A DNA stretch of 44,956 nucleotides, taken from NCBI RefSeq assembly GCF_016786325.1, contig NZ_JADWYU010000112.1:1-44956 (forward strand), given 5' to 3'. The notes beneath the pieces were generated by a model. It was not told the origin of the DNA and did not search any database. It saw only the letters and a list, made by a program, of their open reading frames with translations. Shown here piece after piece: positions 8,671 through 19,900 of the stretch. Position 1 is the first letter of the stretch; every line of letters begins with the position of its first letter. The translations under genes were made by a program, and so were the position numbers. This stretch comes from Frankia nepalensis. Lineage in GTDB: Bacteria > Actinomycetota > Actinomycetes > Frankiales > Frankiaceae.

Positions 8671-9255
8671 ATGGACGGATTCGAACTGTTCCAGCTCGGT
8701 CGCCGGCTGATGAAGCTCGGCGAGCAGGCGATCCCGGAGATCGGGCTCCACCAGATGTCCGCCCCGACCCGTGCGGTCATCTTCGATGTCTTCGCCAACC
8801 CCGGCAGCTCGATCTCGGACATCACGGCGCGGGTCCGGTTCCCGCAGAGCCAGGTCTCGGCCTGCGTGGCCCGCCTGCGCGAGGCCGGCGCCGTCGAGAC
8901 GATCACCGATCCCGCCGACCGCCGCCGGACGCTCGTGCGCCCCACGCAGGAGGCCCTGCGGCGCGCCGAGGACCGGCCCCCCGCCGAGGTCGACGAGGCG
9001 CTCGCCGGGGCGATCGGCAGCACCGACCCGGTCGAGATCCAACGGGTGCAGGACGCTCTGGAGACGCTGGCCGGCCTGCTTAACCCGCGTGATCCACGCG
9101 GTGACGCGGAGGTTGTCCCAGGGCAGGCGGAGATACCTGCGACCGATACCACCGGTCAGAAGAGTCGCGTCGAGCGGCGCCCTGTCGGCACGCGTCGGGC
9201 GGACACGCCCCAGGGCACTCCGCCCGGCGCGCCGTCGGATAGGCGAACAGGCTGA
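8671..9255 (+). CDS. MarR-family transcriptional regulator
   Basis: A 194-residue protein with a winged-helix DNA-binding domain at about residues 35-95. Recognition helix region FPQSQVSACVARLREAG is followed by the wing ITDPADRRRTLVRPT, whose DxRR motif is typical of MarR proteins. The C-terminal third (from about residue 140) is Pro/Arg/Thr-rich and looks unstructured, longer than most family members. The start is ATG 8671, with only a weak AAGG upstream. It is divergent from the heterodimeric ABC exporter, so it is most likely that exporter's ligand-responsive repressor. Confidence 0.85.
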   Translation: MDGFELFQLGRRLMKLGEQAIPEIGLHQMSAPTRAVIFDVFANPGSSISDITARVRFPQSQVSACVARLREAGAVETITDPADRRRTLVRPTQEALRRAEDRPPAEVDEALAGAIGSTDPVEIQRVQDALETLAGLLNPRDPRGDAEVVPGQAEIPATDTTGQKSRVERRPVGTRRADTPQGTPPGAPSDRRTG

Positions 9256-9334
9256 CCTCGCCTCTGTGCCGGCCGCAGCCGCGGTAGCGGCGCGCTGAAG
9301 CCACCTCATCACCCTTGGCGGGATGAGACCGGCA

Positions 9335-11218
<1,884 letters not shown>

Positions 11219-11236
11219 TCACATGGCCATCCGGGG

Positions 11237-11260
11237 GGCAATCGGTTGCCAGCAGTTGCC
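11237..11260 (-). promoter_or_regulatory. Operator A of the proposed LacI regulon (uidA/lacI)
   Basis: Read on the minus strand, toward uidA, this is GGCAAC, 4 nt (TGCT), GGCAAC, then CGATTGCC. It is a direct repeat with a 10-bp period followed by an inverted TTGCC half. The inner 14 bp (GGCAATCGGTTGCC on the plus strand) form a near-perfect LacI-type palindrome. The same architecture recurs before uxaC and, in weaker form, before larA-like, lacZ and the transporter. Confidence 0.75.
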
Positions 11261-11300
11261 GTAGGCGTCGCGGAAACGTGCCGTGGGCTGCGGGTTCTCC

Positions 11301-11344
11301 GCGGGAACCAGTTGCCGCGATGGCCGCGGGCGCATACCGTTGCC
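11301..11344. promoter_or_regulatory. Additional operator half-sites before lacI
   Basis: Two further GTTGCC half-sites (11311-11316 and 11339-11344) lie between operator A and lacI. The first is preceded by GGGAACCA, a degenerate inverted partner. Their position suits autoregulation of lacI or cooperative looping with operator A. Weaker evidence than for operator A. Confidence 0.4.
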
Positions 11345-11433
11345 GCCCTAGGCCCCAGCCGAAGGGCACGCGGCGACGGCAAAGCCCCGTATGCCCGGAG
11401 GCTCTACGACCACGAGGCCTCGGGAGTCCAACG

Positions 11434-12501
11434 ATGGCAGACTTAAGCGCGCCGTCAGCACCGCGCGTTGTGACGATCTACGATGTGGCCCGAAGCGCGG
11501 GTGTTGCCGCCTCGACCGTCTCTCGCGCCTTCTCTCGCCCGGGTCGGGTGAACGCCGCGACCGCCGAACGCATCCGGCGCATCGCCGACGAGCTCGGCTA
11601 CCGCGCGAACCCGGTCGCGCGGGCGCTGTCCACCGCCCGCACCAACATGATCGCCGTGGTCATCCTGGACATCGCCAACCCCTTTTACGCGGAGATTGTC
11701 CGCGGCGCGCAGGCCGCGGCCGCGGCCGCCGGCTATACGGTTGTCCTGGCCGACGCTCAGGAGTCGGACCGGCTGGAGCGCTCCGCGCTGGAGCGCGCGG
11801 TGACCGCGGTGGACGGGATCGTCCTCGCAAGTTCCCGGATGTCCGACTCGGCCATCCGAATGATTTCCAAGCAGAAGCCGGTGGTGGTGCTCAACCGGGC
11901 GGTCGTGGATGTCCCGTGTGTGGTGACGGACAACGCACGCGGGGCGCGCCTCGCCTTGGAGCACCTCGGCGCGCTCGGGCACGACCACGTCACCTACGTC
12001 GCCGGGCCGGAGGCGTCCTGGGCGGACGGGATGCGCTGGCGGTCGTTACGGGAGGCGGCCGCCGAGCTGTCGCTCCGCGTCCGCCGGATCGGCCCTTTCG
12101 CTCCCGATGTGCCCGGCGGCATTCGTGCCGCCGAACAGCTGGCCGCCGCGCCGGTGTCCGCGGTGGTCGCCTACAACGACCAGCTGGCCATCGGCCTCGT
12201 CCAGGGCCTGGCCACCCGCGGGATACGGGTCCCAGGGGAGGTCAGCGTGATCGGCTTCGACAACATCGCCGCCGCGGGCCTCGTCACTCCCGGGCTCACG
12301 ACGGTGGCCGCGCCTCTCTATGCCCTCGGGGTTACGGCGACCCGGCACGTCCTTTCAATGATCGAGGGTGGTCGTGGTCACACTGGCCCGCCGGCTGTAC
12401 TGCCGGTACGCCTGATGGCCCGCTCCTCCACCGCCGAGCCATACCGTGTCACCTCTCCCCGCCGCCGTGAGCGAGCCGTGGCCGCCGCACCGCTGGCCTA
12501 G
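11434..12501 (+). CDS. LacI-family transcriptional repressor
   Basis: A 355-residue LacI/GalR regulator. The N-terminal helix-turn-helix and hinge are clear: TIYDVARSAGVAASTVSRAF, then a hinge region ADELGYRANPVARAL (about residues 12-65). The periplasmic-binding-like core follows, with NMIAVVILDIANPFYAEIVRG, VVAYNDQLAIGL and VSVIGFDNIA. ATG 11434 is chosen because it leaves 13 residues before the HTH; the frame is open upstream. It is divergent from uidA and convergent with the larA-like gene (3-base gap). The repeated GGCAAC-based elements near this gene and the other catabolic promoters are its likely operators. The inducer is probably a sugar or uronate from the pathway, which is an inference. 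Confidence 0.93.
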   Translation: MADLSAPSAPRVVTIYDVARSAGVAASTVSRAFSRPGRVNAATAERIRRIADELGYRANPVARALSTARTNMIAVVILDIANPFYAEIVRGAQAAAAAAGYTVVLADAQESDRLERSALERAVTAVDGIVLASSRMSDSAIRMISKQKPVVVLNRAVVDVPCVVTDNARGARLALEHLGALGHDHVTYVAGPEASWADGMRWRSLREAAAELSLRVRRIGPFAPDVPGGIRAAEQLAAAPVSAVVAYNDQLAIGLVQGLATRGIRVPGEVSVIGFDNIAAAGLVTPGLTTVAAPLYALGVTATRHVLSMIEGGRGHTGPPAVLPVRLMARSSTAEPYRVTSPRRRERAVAAAPLA

Positions 12502-12504
12502 CGT

Positions 12505-13830
12505 CTAGCGCAGCCGGAAGAGGATCTCGCCGGCGTCGGGGACGACGAACGTCGCCGGGTCGGCGTGCGCGGCGGTGACGTCCACCGCGGCCGGGTTCAC
12601 ATAGTCGAGGTTCACCGCGCGGACCACGTCCTCGGGAATGCCGGTCGCCAGGGTCACCCGCACCCGGCATCTTTCTCCGACAAGCTCGTCGTAGGTACCG
12701 GCGCCCCGCAGATGGGTGGAGTGAGCGAGCACGCCCCGAGGCACGTGCCGGTAGCGGTCCCACTGCTTCACGAAGTAGTCGCGGCAGTGGTAGCCGATGT
12801 CCAGGATCTCCGGATGCGTGCCGGCGACCTGCGTGATGTGCGGGGCGTAGAGGATGACCTCGCCGCCGTCGGCGACGACGGGCTCGAGCTTGTAGAAGCC
12901 CTTGGCCGCGGTCCAGATGTCGTCGTACTTCTCGGGCATGACGGCCAGCACCCGCTGGACGGGAGCGTCCAGATACTGGACGTGGGTCTCGGCGGAGACC
13001 TGCGCGGCCGCCGCCCATGCCGCCTTTGGCTCGCCGAAGGCCGCCGCGTGCAGCGCCCCGCTGCCGGACCGCGCCACGACGCAGAGCGCCAGGGTCGTGG
13101 CCGGGATCAGCGCCGCCGCCTCGTCGATGAGTGCGCGGACGGGCGTCGTCCCAGGTGTGCCGATGATGCCGGCGCTGGTGATCAGGGCGCCCAGCCAGTG
13201 GGAGAGGTCGATCACCTCCGGCCCCGCGACTCCGGGGAAGAAGTACTTGTTGCCGCCGGAGAAGCCCACGACCTCATGCGGGAAGACCGGGCCGACCACG
13301 AGGGCGACCTCGTGCTCCACGACGGCCCGGTTCAGCCGCACGGTCACGCTCTCGCGCAGCCGCCCCTGGGAAAGTTCCGCCACCCGCTTTGCGGGGATCG
13401 TGCCAAGGGAGACGAACGTCCGGGGATCCCACCACTCGTGGTTGTGGACGCTCATTCCCGGATAGCGGGCACCGATGTCCCCAGGTGGGTGGCCCAGGTG
13501 ACGGGCAAGCTGGGCCTCGGACATCGCCGCGTGAGTACCAAGCGCGACGAGCACGGTCAGCCGGCTCACCCGGCCGGCCAGCGCCCCGTGCACCGCCGAG
13601 AGCAGGAGTGGCAGCGGGCAGCTGCGGGTCCCGTCCGGGACGATGACGCAGACGCTCCGCCCCTCGAGGTCACACGCGTCGAGCTGGGCGTGGACGAACG
13701 CGGTGACCCGGTCCTCGGAGAGCGACTCGCCGACGCCTCCAAGAACCGCCACTGTGCCGGGTTGGAGGCAGCCCGGGGCGCTGGTTCCTGGAGCGGCTGG
13801 CTCCGCCGTGGGAGTGATGGTCGGGGCCAT
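12505..13830 (-). CDS. LarA-superfamily nickel-dependent hydroxyacid racemase/epimerase
   Basis: A 441-residue LarA homologue. Family motifs are PDGTR (about residue 66), ALGTHA and HNHEWWD. The cofactor-anchoring block PHEVVGFSGGNKYFFPG has Lys195 at the position that binds the nickel-pincer cofactor in lactate racemase. Members of this superfamily are known to act on lactate, malate, hydroxyglutarate, phenyllactate and gluconate (2-epimerase). It sits beside uronate isomerase and fructuronate reductase, while mannonate dehydratase is absent. I therefore infer a D-mannonate/D-gluconate 2-epimerase role. The cofactor enzymes LarB, LarC and LarE are not in the window and would have to be encoded elsewhere. 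ATG 13830 is preferred over GTG 13839, which would sit inside the likely ribosome-binding site. Confidence 0.85.
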   Translation of the reverse strand: MAPTITPTAEPAAPGTSAPGCLQPGTVAVLGGVGESLSEDRVTAFVHAQLDACDLEGRSVCVIVPDGTRSCPLPLLLSAVHGALAGRVSRLTVLVALGTHAAMSEAQLARHLGHPPGDIGARYPGMSVHNHEWWDPRTFVSLGTIPAKRVAELSQGRLRESVTVRLNRAVVEHEVALVVGPVFPHEVVGFSGGNKYFFPGVAGPEVIDLSHWLGALITSAGIIGTPGTTPVRALIDEAAALIPATTLALCVVARSGSGALHAAAFGEPKAAWAAAAQVSAETHVQYLDAPVQRVLAVMPEKYDDIWTAAKGFYKLEPVVADGGEVILYAPHITQVAGTHPEILDIGYHCRDYFVKQWDRYRHVPRGVLAHSTHLRGAGTYDELVGERCRVRVTLATGIPEDVVRAVNLDYVNPAAVDVTAAHADPATFVVPDAGEILFRLR

Positions 13831-13875
13831 GTCTCTCACCGTGCGCCGGGTCTACGGCCAAGACAAGGAGGTGAT

Positions 13876-13899
13876 GGCAACAGACGGCAACCCACGCTG
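13876..13899. promoter_or_regulatory. Operator C of the proposed LacI regulon (larA-like/uxaC)
   Basis: GGCAAC (13876-13881), AGAC, GGCAAC (13886-13891) repeats with a 10-bp period. The inverted third half is not conserved. It lies 45 bp before the larA-like start and before uxaC, in the divergent intergenic region. Confidence 0.6.
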
Positions 13900-13954
13900 T
13901 CACCGTCACCCGCGGTCGACCGCGCCGCCGCCACCACCGCGTCGCCATGGCAGA

Positions 13955-13978
13955 GACAACAGGTGGCAATCCATTGCC
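13955..13978. promoter_or_regulatory. Operator E of the proposed LacI regulon (uxaC)
   Basis: GACAAC (13955-13960), AGGT, GGCAAT (13965-13970), then CCATTGCC (13971-13978). It has the full direct-plus-inverted architecture of operator A. GGCAATCCATTGCC is a LacI-type palindrome about 30 bp before the uxaC ATG. Its presence argues against the in-frame start at 13947. Confidence 0.7.
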
Positions 13979-14009
13979 GCCCGTTTCGACAGGCCCCAAC
14001 GATGCCGCT

Positions 14010-15428
14010 ATGTCCGTCTCCGCCGGCCTGGTTCGGCATCCCGACCGGCTGTTGCCAGTAGAACCGAGTGTCCGCGCCATCGCCCGGCGGCTGTATGGCT
14101 CCGTCCGCGACCTGCCGATCGTGTCTCCGCACGGCCACGTCGACGCCCGGCTGCTCGCTGACGATGCGCCGTTCCCGGACCCGTCGGCGCTGCTGGTCAC
14201 TCCCGACCACTACGTGACCCGGTTGCTGCACGCCAGTGGCGTTCCGCTGGGCGATCTCGGTGTCGGGCGTGGGCCGCTGCCGGAGGAGGAGTCCAGGCGG
14301 GTCTGGCGCCGGGTCTGCGCGCGCTGGCACGTCTTCCGGGGCACGCCCGTCCGGTACTGGCTTGAGGCGGAGCTCGCCGAGGTCTTCGACGTCCAGGAAC
14401 GCCCCACCGCCGAGAACGCGGACGCGATCTACGACCAGGTCGCCACCTGCCTGGCCAAGGACACGTACCGCCCACGGGGCCTGTTCGAACGATTCGGCAT
14501 CGAGGTGCTCGCCACGACCGACGACCCGTGCGACGACCTTGCGCCGCATGCGCGGCTGGCCGCTGACCCTGCCTTCACCGGCAGGGTGCTGCCCGCCTTC
14601 CGCCCCGACCGCTACCTGGAGGCCACGCGGCCCGACTGGCTGGCGGCCGTCGCGCGGCTGGGCGAGGTCGCCGACACCGACACCGGCAGCTACCGCGGCT
14701 GGGTGGCGGCCATGGAACAGCGACGGGCCTACTTCGTCCGCCACGGGGCGACCTCGACCGACCACAGCCACGACGACGTCGGCACCGAGCCGCTCGCGGC
14801 TGCCGAGGCCGAGCGGATCTACCGCGCCGCGCTGACCGGGAACGCCACGGCGAGGGAGGGTGCCGCGTTGCGGCGGCACATGCTGCTGGAGATGGCGCGC
14901 ATGTCGTGCGACGACGGGCTGACGATGATGCTGCACCCGGCGGTGCGTCGCGGCCATCATCGACCGACGCTTACGGCCTACGGCCCGGACACCGGGCATG
15001 ACATCCCGATCCGCGTCGAGTTCACCGACGCGCTGCGGCCACTGCTGGAACGGTTCGGAACCCATCCGAACCTGCGCCTGGTGCTGTTCACCCTCGACGA
15101 GACGACGTACTCCCGCGAACTCGCCCCGCTGGCCGGCTTCTACCCGTCGGTCTACCTGGGGGCCCCCTGGTGGTTCCTGGACGCGCCCGACGCCGTGCTG
15201 CGCTTCCGCGCCGCGGTCACCGAGACGACCGGGTTCACCCGCACCGCGGGCTTTATCGACGACGCCCGCGGCTTCTGCTCGATCCCGGTCCGCCACGACA
15301 TGGCCCGGCGCCTCGACAGCGGCTTCCTCGCCCGGCTCGTCGCCGAGCACCGGCTGGACGAGGACGAGGCGCTTGACGTCCTCGCCGACCTCGTCACCGG
15401 CCGGCCGCGCGCCGTCTTCCGGCTGTGA
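14010..15428 (+). CDS. uxaC: Uronate isomerase (glucuronate isomerase)
   Basis: A 472-residue amidohydrolase-fold enzyme that isomerises D-glucuronate to D-fructuronate. The N-terminus HPDRLLPVEPSVRAIARRLY leads to the metal-binding SPHGHVDARLL (about residues 35-45). Further UxaC blocks are PVRYWLEAELAEVF, VLATTDDPCDDL, LPAFRPDRYLE and the C-terminal FYPSVYLGAPWWFLDAPDA and RGFCSIPVRHDMARR. ATG 14010 is chosen over the open frame upstream because it gives the normal family length and leaves operator E in the promoter. The stop overlaps the uxuB GTG (GTGA), so the two are coupled. It acts downstream of the beta-glucuronidase. Confidence 0.95.
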   Translation: MSVSAGLVRHPDRLLPVEPSVRAIARRLYGSVRDLPIVSPHGHVDARLLADDAPFPDPSALLVTPDHYVTRLLHASGVPLGDLGVGRGPLPEEESRRVWRRVCARWHVFRGTPVRYWLEAELAEVFDVQERPTAENADAIYDQVATCLAKDTYRPRGLFERFGIEVLATTDDPCDDLAPHARLAADPAFTGRVLPAFRPDRYLEATRPDWLAAVARLGEVADTDTGSYRGWVAAMEQRRAYFVRHGATSTDHSHDDVGTEPLAAAEAERIYRAALTGNATAREGAALRRHMLLEMARMSCDDGLTMMLHPAVRRGHHRPTLTAYGPDTGHDIPIRVEFTDALRPLLERFGTHPNLRLVLFTLDETTYSRELAPLAGFYPSVYLGAPWWFLDAPDAVLRFRAAVTETTGFTRTAGFIDDARGFCSIPVRHDMARRLDSGFLARLVAEHRLDEDEALDVLADLVTGRPRAVFRL

Positions 15429-16810
15429 CCGGCGCGGCGCGGCGGCTACGCCGCGACGGCCCGGCGGCGCCGGTCAGAATCGTGCACCTTGGCCTGGGCA
15501 GCTTCTTCCGCGCCCACCAGGCCTGGTACACCGACCGGGCGAGCGACGCGGACGGCTGGGGCATCGCCGCGTTCACCGGCCGGCGCCCGGACGTCGCCGA
15601 CGCGCTGGCCGCCCAGGACGGCCTCTACACCCTGGTGACCCGCGGCGCCGACACCGACGACTTCGCCGTGGTCCGTTCGGTTTCCCGGGCGTACCCCGGC
15701 ACTGACCACGAGGCGTGGCTCCACCACCTTGGCACCCCGGACGTGCGGGTTGTCACCCTCACCGTCACTGAGGCCGGCTACCGGCGCGGCGTGGGCGGCG
15801 GTCTCGACACCGCCGACCCGCGCATCGTCGCCGACCTCGCGGCGCTGCGCGCCGACCCAGCCGCCCCCGTCTCGTCGGCGCCCGCCCGCCTCGTGGCCGG
15901 CCTGCTGGCACGGCGGTACCGGGACGCCGGGCCGCTGACCCTCGTACCCTGCGACAACCTGCCAGGCGCCGGTTCCGTGCTGGCCGCCGCGCTGCGCGAT
16001 CTTGCGGCCGACGTCGACAGCAGCCTGCCCGTATGGATCGACGGGCAGATCCGTGTGGCGACGACGGTGGTCGACCGGATCACCCCCCGGCCGACCGACG
16101 CCGACCGGCGGGCGGTGCTGTCCGTCACCGGGGTGGACGACCGCGGCCCCGTGGTGACGGAGCCGTTCAGCGAGTGGGTGCTGGCGGGGGAGTTCCCTGG
16201 CGGGCGGCCCGCCTGGGAGAGTGCCGGGGCGGTGTTCACCGACGACGTCACCCCGTTCGAGGACCGCAAGCTCTGGCTGCTCAACGGAGCTCACTCGCTG
16301 CTGGCCTACGCTGGCCCGGCGCGAGGCCACGCCACCGTCGCCGAGGCCGTGGCCGACCCGGTCTGCCGCGGCTGGCTGGGTCAGTGGTGGGACACCTGCG
16401 GGCCGCACCTGGCGCTGCCGGCAGCGGATGTCGCCGTCTACCGGGAGGCGCTGCTCGCGCGGTTCGCCAACCCCCGGATCCGCCACGAGCTGGCGCAGAT
16501 CGCCGCCGACGGCTCGCAGAAGCTCCCCGCGCGCATCCTGCCCGTGCTGCGGCGCGAGCGTGCGCACGGCCGGCTGCCAGGCGTCGCCGTCACCGCGCTC
16601 GCCGCCTGGGTCGCGCACCTGCGGGGAGCCGGCCCGCCGGTCACCGACGTCCGCGCCGCCCAGCTCGTGCCGCTGGCCGCCGACGTCCTCACCGACGCCG
16701 TGCCCAGGCTGCTCGCGACCCTCGACCCGGCTCTGCCGGACGACGCGGACCTTGTCGGCGCCGTGAAGGTCCGAGCGTCGTCCCTCGCCGCTCGGGCGGG
16801 GGCGGCGTAG
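15425..16810 (+). CDS. uxuB: Fructuronate reductase (mannitol dehydrogenase family)
   Basis: A 461-residue long-chain polyol dehydrogenase that should reduce D-fructuronate to D-mannonate with NAD(P)H. The N-terminal Rossmann motif reads VHLGLGSFFRAHQAWYTD. The middle has PCDNLPGAG and VVDRITPRPT. The C-terminal catalytic block KLWLLNGAHSLLAYAG (about residues 282-297) carries the conserved Lys, Asn and His. A role as uxuB rather than mannitol dehydrogenase is inferred from the coupled uxaC. The GTG start overlaps the uxaC stop by 4 bases. The next pathway enzyme, mannonate dehydratase (UxuA), is not encoded here. Confidence 0.9.
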   Translation: MTGAARRLRRDGPAAPVRIVHLGLGSFFRAHQAWYTDRASDADGWGIAAFTGRRPDVADALAAQDGLYTLVTRGADTDDFAVVRSVSRAYPGTDHEAWLHHLGTPDVRVVTLTVTEAGYRRGVGGGLDTADPRIVADLAALRADPAAPVSSAPARLVAGLLARRYRDAGPLTLVPCDNLPGAGSVLAAALRDLAADVDSSLPVWIDGQIRVATTVVDRITPRPTDADRRAVLSVTGVDDRGPVVTEPFSEWVLAGEFPGGRPAWESAGAVFTDDVTPFEDRKLWLLNGAHSLLAYAGPARGHATVAEAVADPVCRGWLGQWWDTCGPHLALPAADVAVYREALLARFANPRIRHELAQIAADGSQKLPARILPVLRRERAHGRLPGVAVTALAAWVAHLRGAGPPVTDVRAAQLVPLAADVLTDAVPRLLATLDPALPDDADLVGAVKVRASSLAARAGAA

Positions 16811-16862
16811 ACCAGATGCCGGGGCCGGCGTGCTCGACGGCTCGGCAGGCCACAGGGTCGGT

Positions 16863-16886
16863 AGGCAACTGGCGGCAACCGCTTGG
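16863..16886 (+). promoter_or_regulatory. Operator B of the proposed LacI regulon (lacZ)
   Basis: GGCAAC (16863-16868), TGGC, GGCAAC (16874-16879 after one base overlap adjustment), then CGCTTGGT, a degraded form of the inverted TTGCC half. It shares 10 of its first 16 bases in order with operator A as read toward uidA, and lies in the 133-bp gap before lacZ. Position suggests a second regulated promoter inside the uxaC-galK run. Confidence 0.6.
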
Positions 16887-16943
16887 TACGACGGGCAGGT
16901 GTGCGGGCCAATGAGGTCGGGTCAACGTGGATCGAGAGGTGAC

Positions 16944-19900
16944 ATGACCAGGACCGACTTCACCGCGCTGCCGGCCGACGACTCCGGGTTCAACGCCCTT
17001 GGGCGGCTGCCCATGCACGCGCTGCGGCGGGCGCCCGAGGTCGAGCTCGACGGCACGTGGGAGTTCCAGCTCCTCGACAGCCCGACCGCGCCGATCAGCG
17101 AAACCTGGAAGACCGTGGAAGTGCCCGGCCTATGGACCATGTGGGAGGACGCCGACCCGCCGCACTACACCAACGTCCAGATGCCGTTCGACGACATGCC
17201 GCCGCGTGTGCCCGCGCGCAACCCCACGGGGATCTACCGGCGCTCCTTCGAGCTGCGCCCGGCCGAGGGCCGCCGCGTCGTGCTGCACGTCGGCGCCGCC
17301 GAGGGACTGCTGCGGGCGTTCGTGAACGGGCGTCCGGTCGGGGTCAGCGCCGACTCGCATCTGGCAGCCGAGTTCGACGTCACCGAGGCATGCGCGGCGA
17401 GCCCCGCTGGGCCGCACACGGTCGAGCTGGTGGTATCCAAGTGGTCGTCGGTCTCCTACCTGGAGGACCAGGACCAGTGGTGGCAGTCGGGCCTGTCCCG
17501 CTCGGTGTACCTCTACACCGTGCCGGAGACCCGGCTGGCCGACCTCACGGTCGTCGCCGACTTCGACCCGGCCACCCGGCGCGGTGCGCTGCGCGTCGAG
17601 GTGTCCACCGCCGGGCTGGAATACCTGGACGAGGGCGGCTGGTCGATATGCGTCGACGTCCTCGGCCGTGACGAGACCGTGCCGGTCGCCCCGCGCCGCC
17701 CCGCGCCGCGGCTCCCACCACTCACGGACGACCGGACGAGCCGACCGGCGACGATGATCCCGCCCGACCTCATGGACCTGCCGTCGCTGCTCGCCGCGGA
17801 CGCCCCCATCCCGCCGGCCTGGGTGCCGGCGGCTCCGATGATGCGCCAGTCCCTCGCGCCGGCGCCCGTGGCCGGGACCGCCGTCCTCGACCTCGACGAC
17901 CTGGCCGTCGAGCCCTGGTCGGCGGAGAACCCTCACCTGGAGGAGATCGTGGTCCGGCTCGCGGGGCCGGACGACACCGTCGTGGACGAGGTTGCCACGC
18001 GGGTCGGCTTCCGCCGGGTGCGGGTCGAGGGCCGCGACCTGCTGGTCAACGGTCGGCGGATCCTGGTCCAGGGCGTGAACCGGCACGACATCGACCCCAG
18101 GACCGGGCGTGTCGTCACGGCGGAGCGGATGCTCGCCGAGCTGTCGCTGCTTAAGCGATTCAACGTCAACGCGATCCGCACGTCGCACTACCCGAATGAC
18201 CCGCTCTTCCTCGACCTCTGCGACGAGATCGGTTTCTACGTGGTCGACGAAGCGGACATCGAGGCCCACGCCTTCGCCCCCGCGGTCTGCGACGACCCGC
18301 GCTACCTGCCAGCCTTCCTCGAGCGGGTGTCGAGGATGGTGCTGCGCGACCGCAACCACCCGTGCGTCATCGCCTGGTCCCTGGGCAACGAGACCGGCTA
18401 TGGCGCGAACCACGACGCCGCGGCCGGCTGGCTGCGCCGCTTCGAGCCGACCCGGCCGCTGCACTACGAGGGTGCGATCTCGCTGGACTGGCACGGCGGG
18501 CACGCCGCGACCGACCTCGTGTGCCCGATGTACCCGTCATTCGAGAGCCTGGCGGCGTACTGCGCCGACCCGCGCGCGGACCGGCCCGTCATCCTGTGCG
18601 AGTACGCGCACTCCCAGGGCAACTCCACCGGCGGCCTCGCCGACTACTGGGACCTGTTCGAGACGCTGCCCGGCCTGCAGGGCGGCTTCCTCTGGCAGTT
18701 CACCGACCACGCCCTCGACCCCGACGGCGACGGCCGGTACCGCTACGGCGGCGACTTCGGCGACGTACCCAACGACGGGACCATATTGCTCAACGGAGTC
18801 GTCTTCGCCGACCTCACGCCCCAACCCGCCCTGTACGAGGCGCGCGGCCTGTTCAGCCCGGTGCGGATCGTCTCCGACGCCGCGGCGGCGCTCGCCGGGA
18901 CCGTCACGATCCGCAACCGTCAGACGTTCAACGACCTGAGCGCCTACACCTTCGAGCTTCACGTGGAGACCGGCGAGCCACCGGACCCTGTGGCCATAGA
19001 GGTGGGCGAGGTCCCCGCCGGAGCGGCGGCGACTGTCGACCTCCCCGAGGCGGTCCGCGAGCAGCTCAAGACATCGTCGTCGCCGCCGCTGGCCCTGACC
19101 CTGACCGCGCGGACCAGGAACGCCGCGCGGTGGGCACCGGCGGAAACGGCCGTCGCCATCCACCAGGTGGTTTTTCCGCGTCCCGCGCCGCCGGTCGCCA
19201 CGGCCGTGCCCGCCGCGCTTCCCGAGGACGGCGACGGGGAGCTCGCGCACCCGCTGCTGCGGGCCGCGCCACGCCTGTGCCTGTGGCGGGCGCTCACCGA
19301 CACCGACCGGTCCTTCGCGCTCGACCAGCGTTTCGTCCGCTCCGGCTTCTTCCGGCTCACCCCGGCGAGCGTCACCGTCGAGGCGGCCGGGAAGGGCCTG
19401 GTGGTCGCCACCACCGTCTACCGCACCGCGTTCGACACGGAGATCGTGCACCGCCGCGAGATCGTCGCCCTCGCCGAACCGGGCCGGCCGTTCGCCGAGT
19501 ACCAGCTCACCGAGCAGGTCCGCCTGCCCGACGACACCGAGGACGCGCTCCGGGTGGGTGTCGAGTTCGAGCTGGTCGACGGCTTCGACGAGGCCCGATG
19601 GGTGGGCCTCGGGCCGTGGGAGAACTACCCGGACCGCCGCGCGTCCGCCCTGCTCGGCCACTGGCGCAGCCGGATCGACGACCTCGCCGTGCCCTACGTG
19701 TGGCCACAGGAGAACGGCGGGCGCGGCGAGGTCACCGAACTGCGACTGACCGGCCCCGCGGGCACGGTCAGCACCATCCACGAGACCCCGCTGCAGATGG
19801 CCGTGAGCCGCTACCGCGTCGAACAGTTCGAAGCGGCGCGGCACTGGTGGCGGCTCCCGCCCAGTGGCGCCACGGTGGTGCACCTCGACGTCGCGCATCG

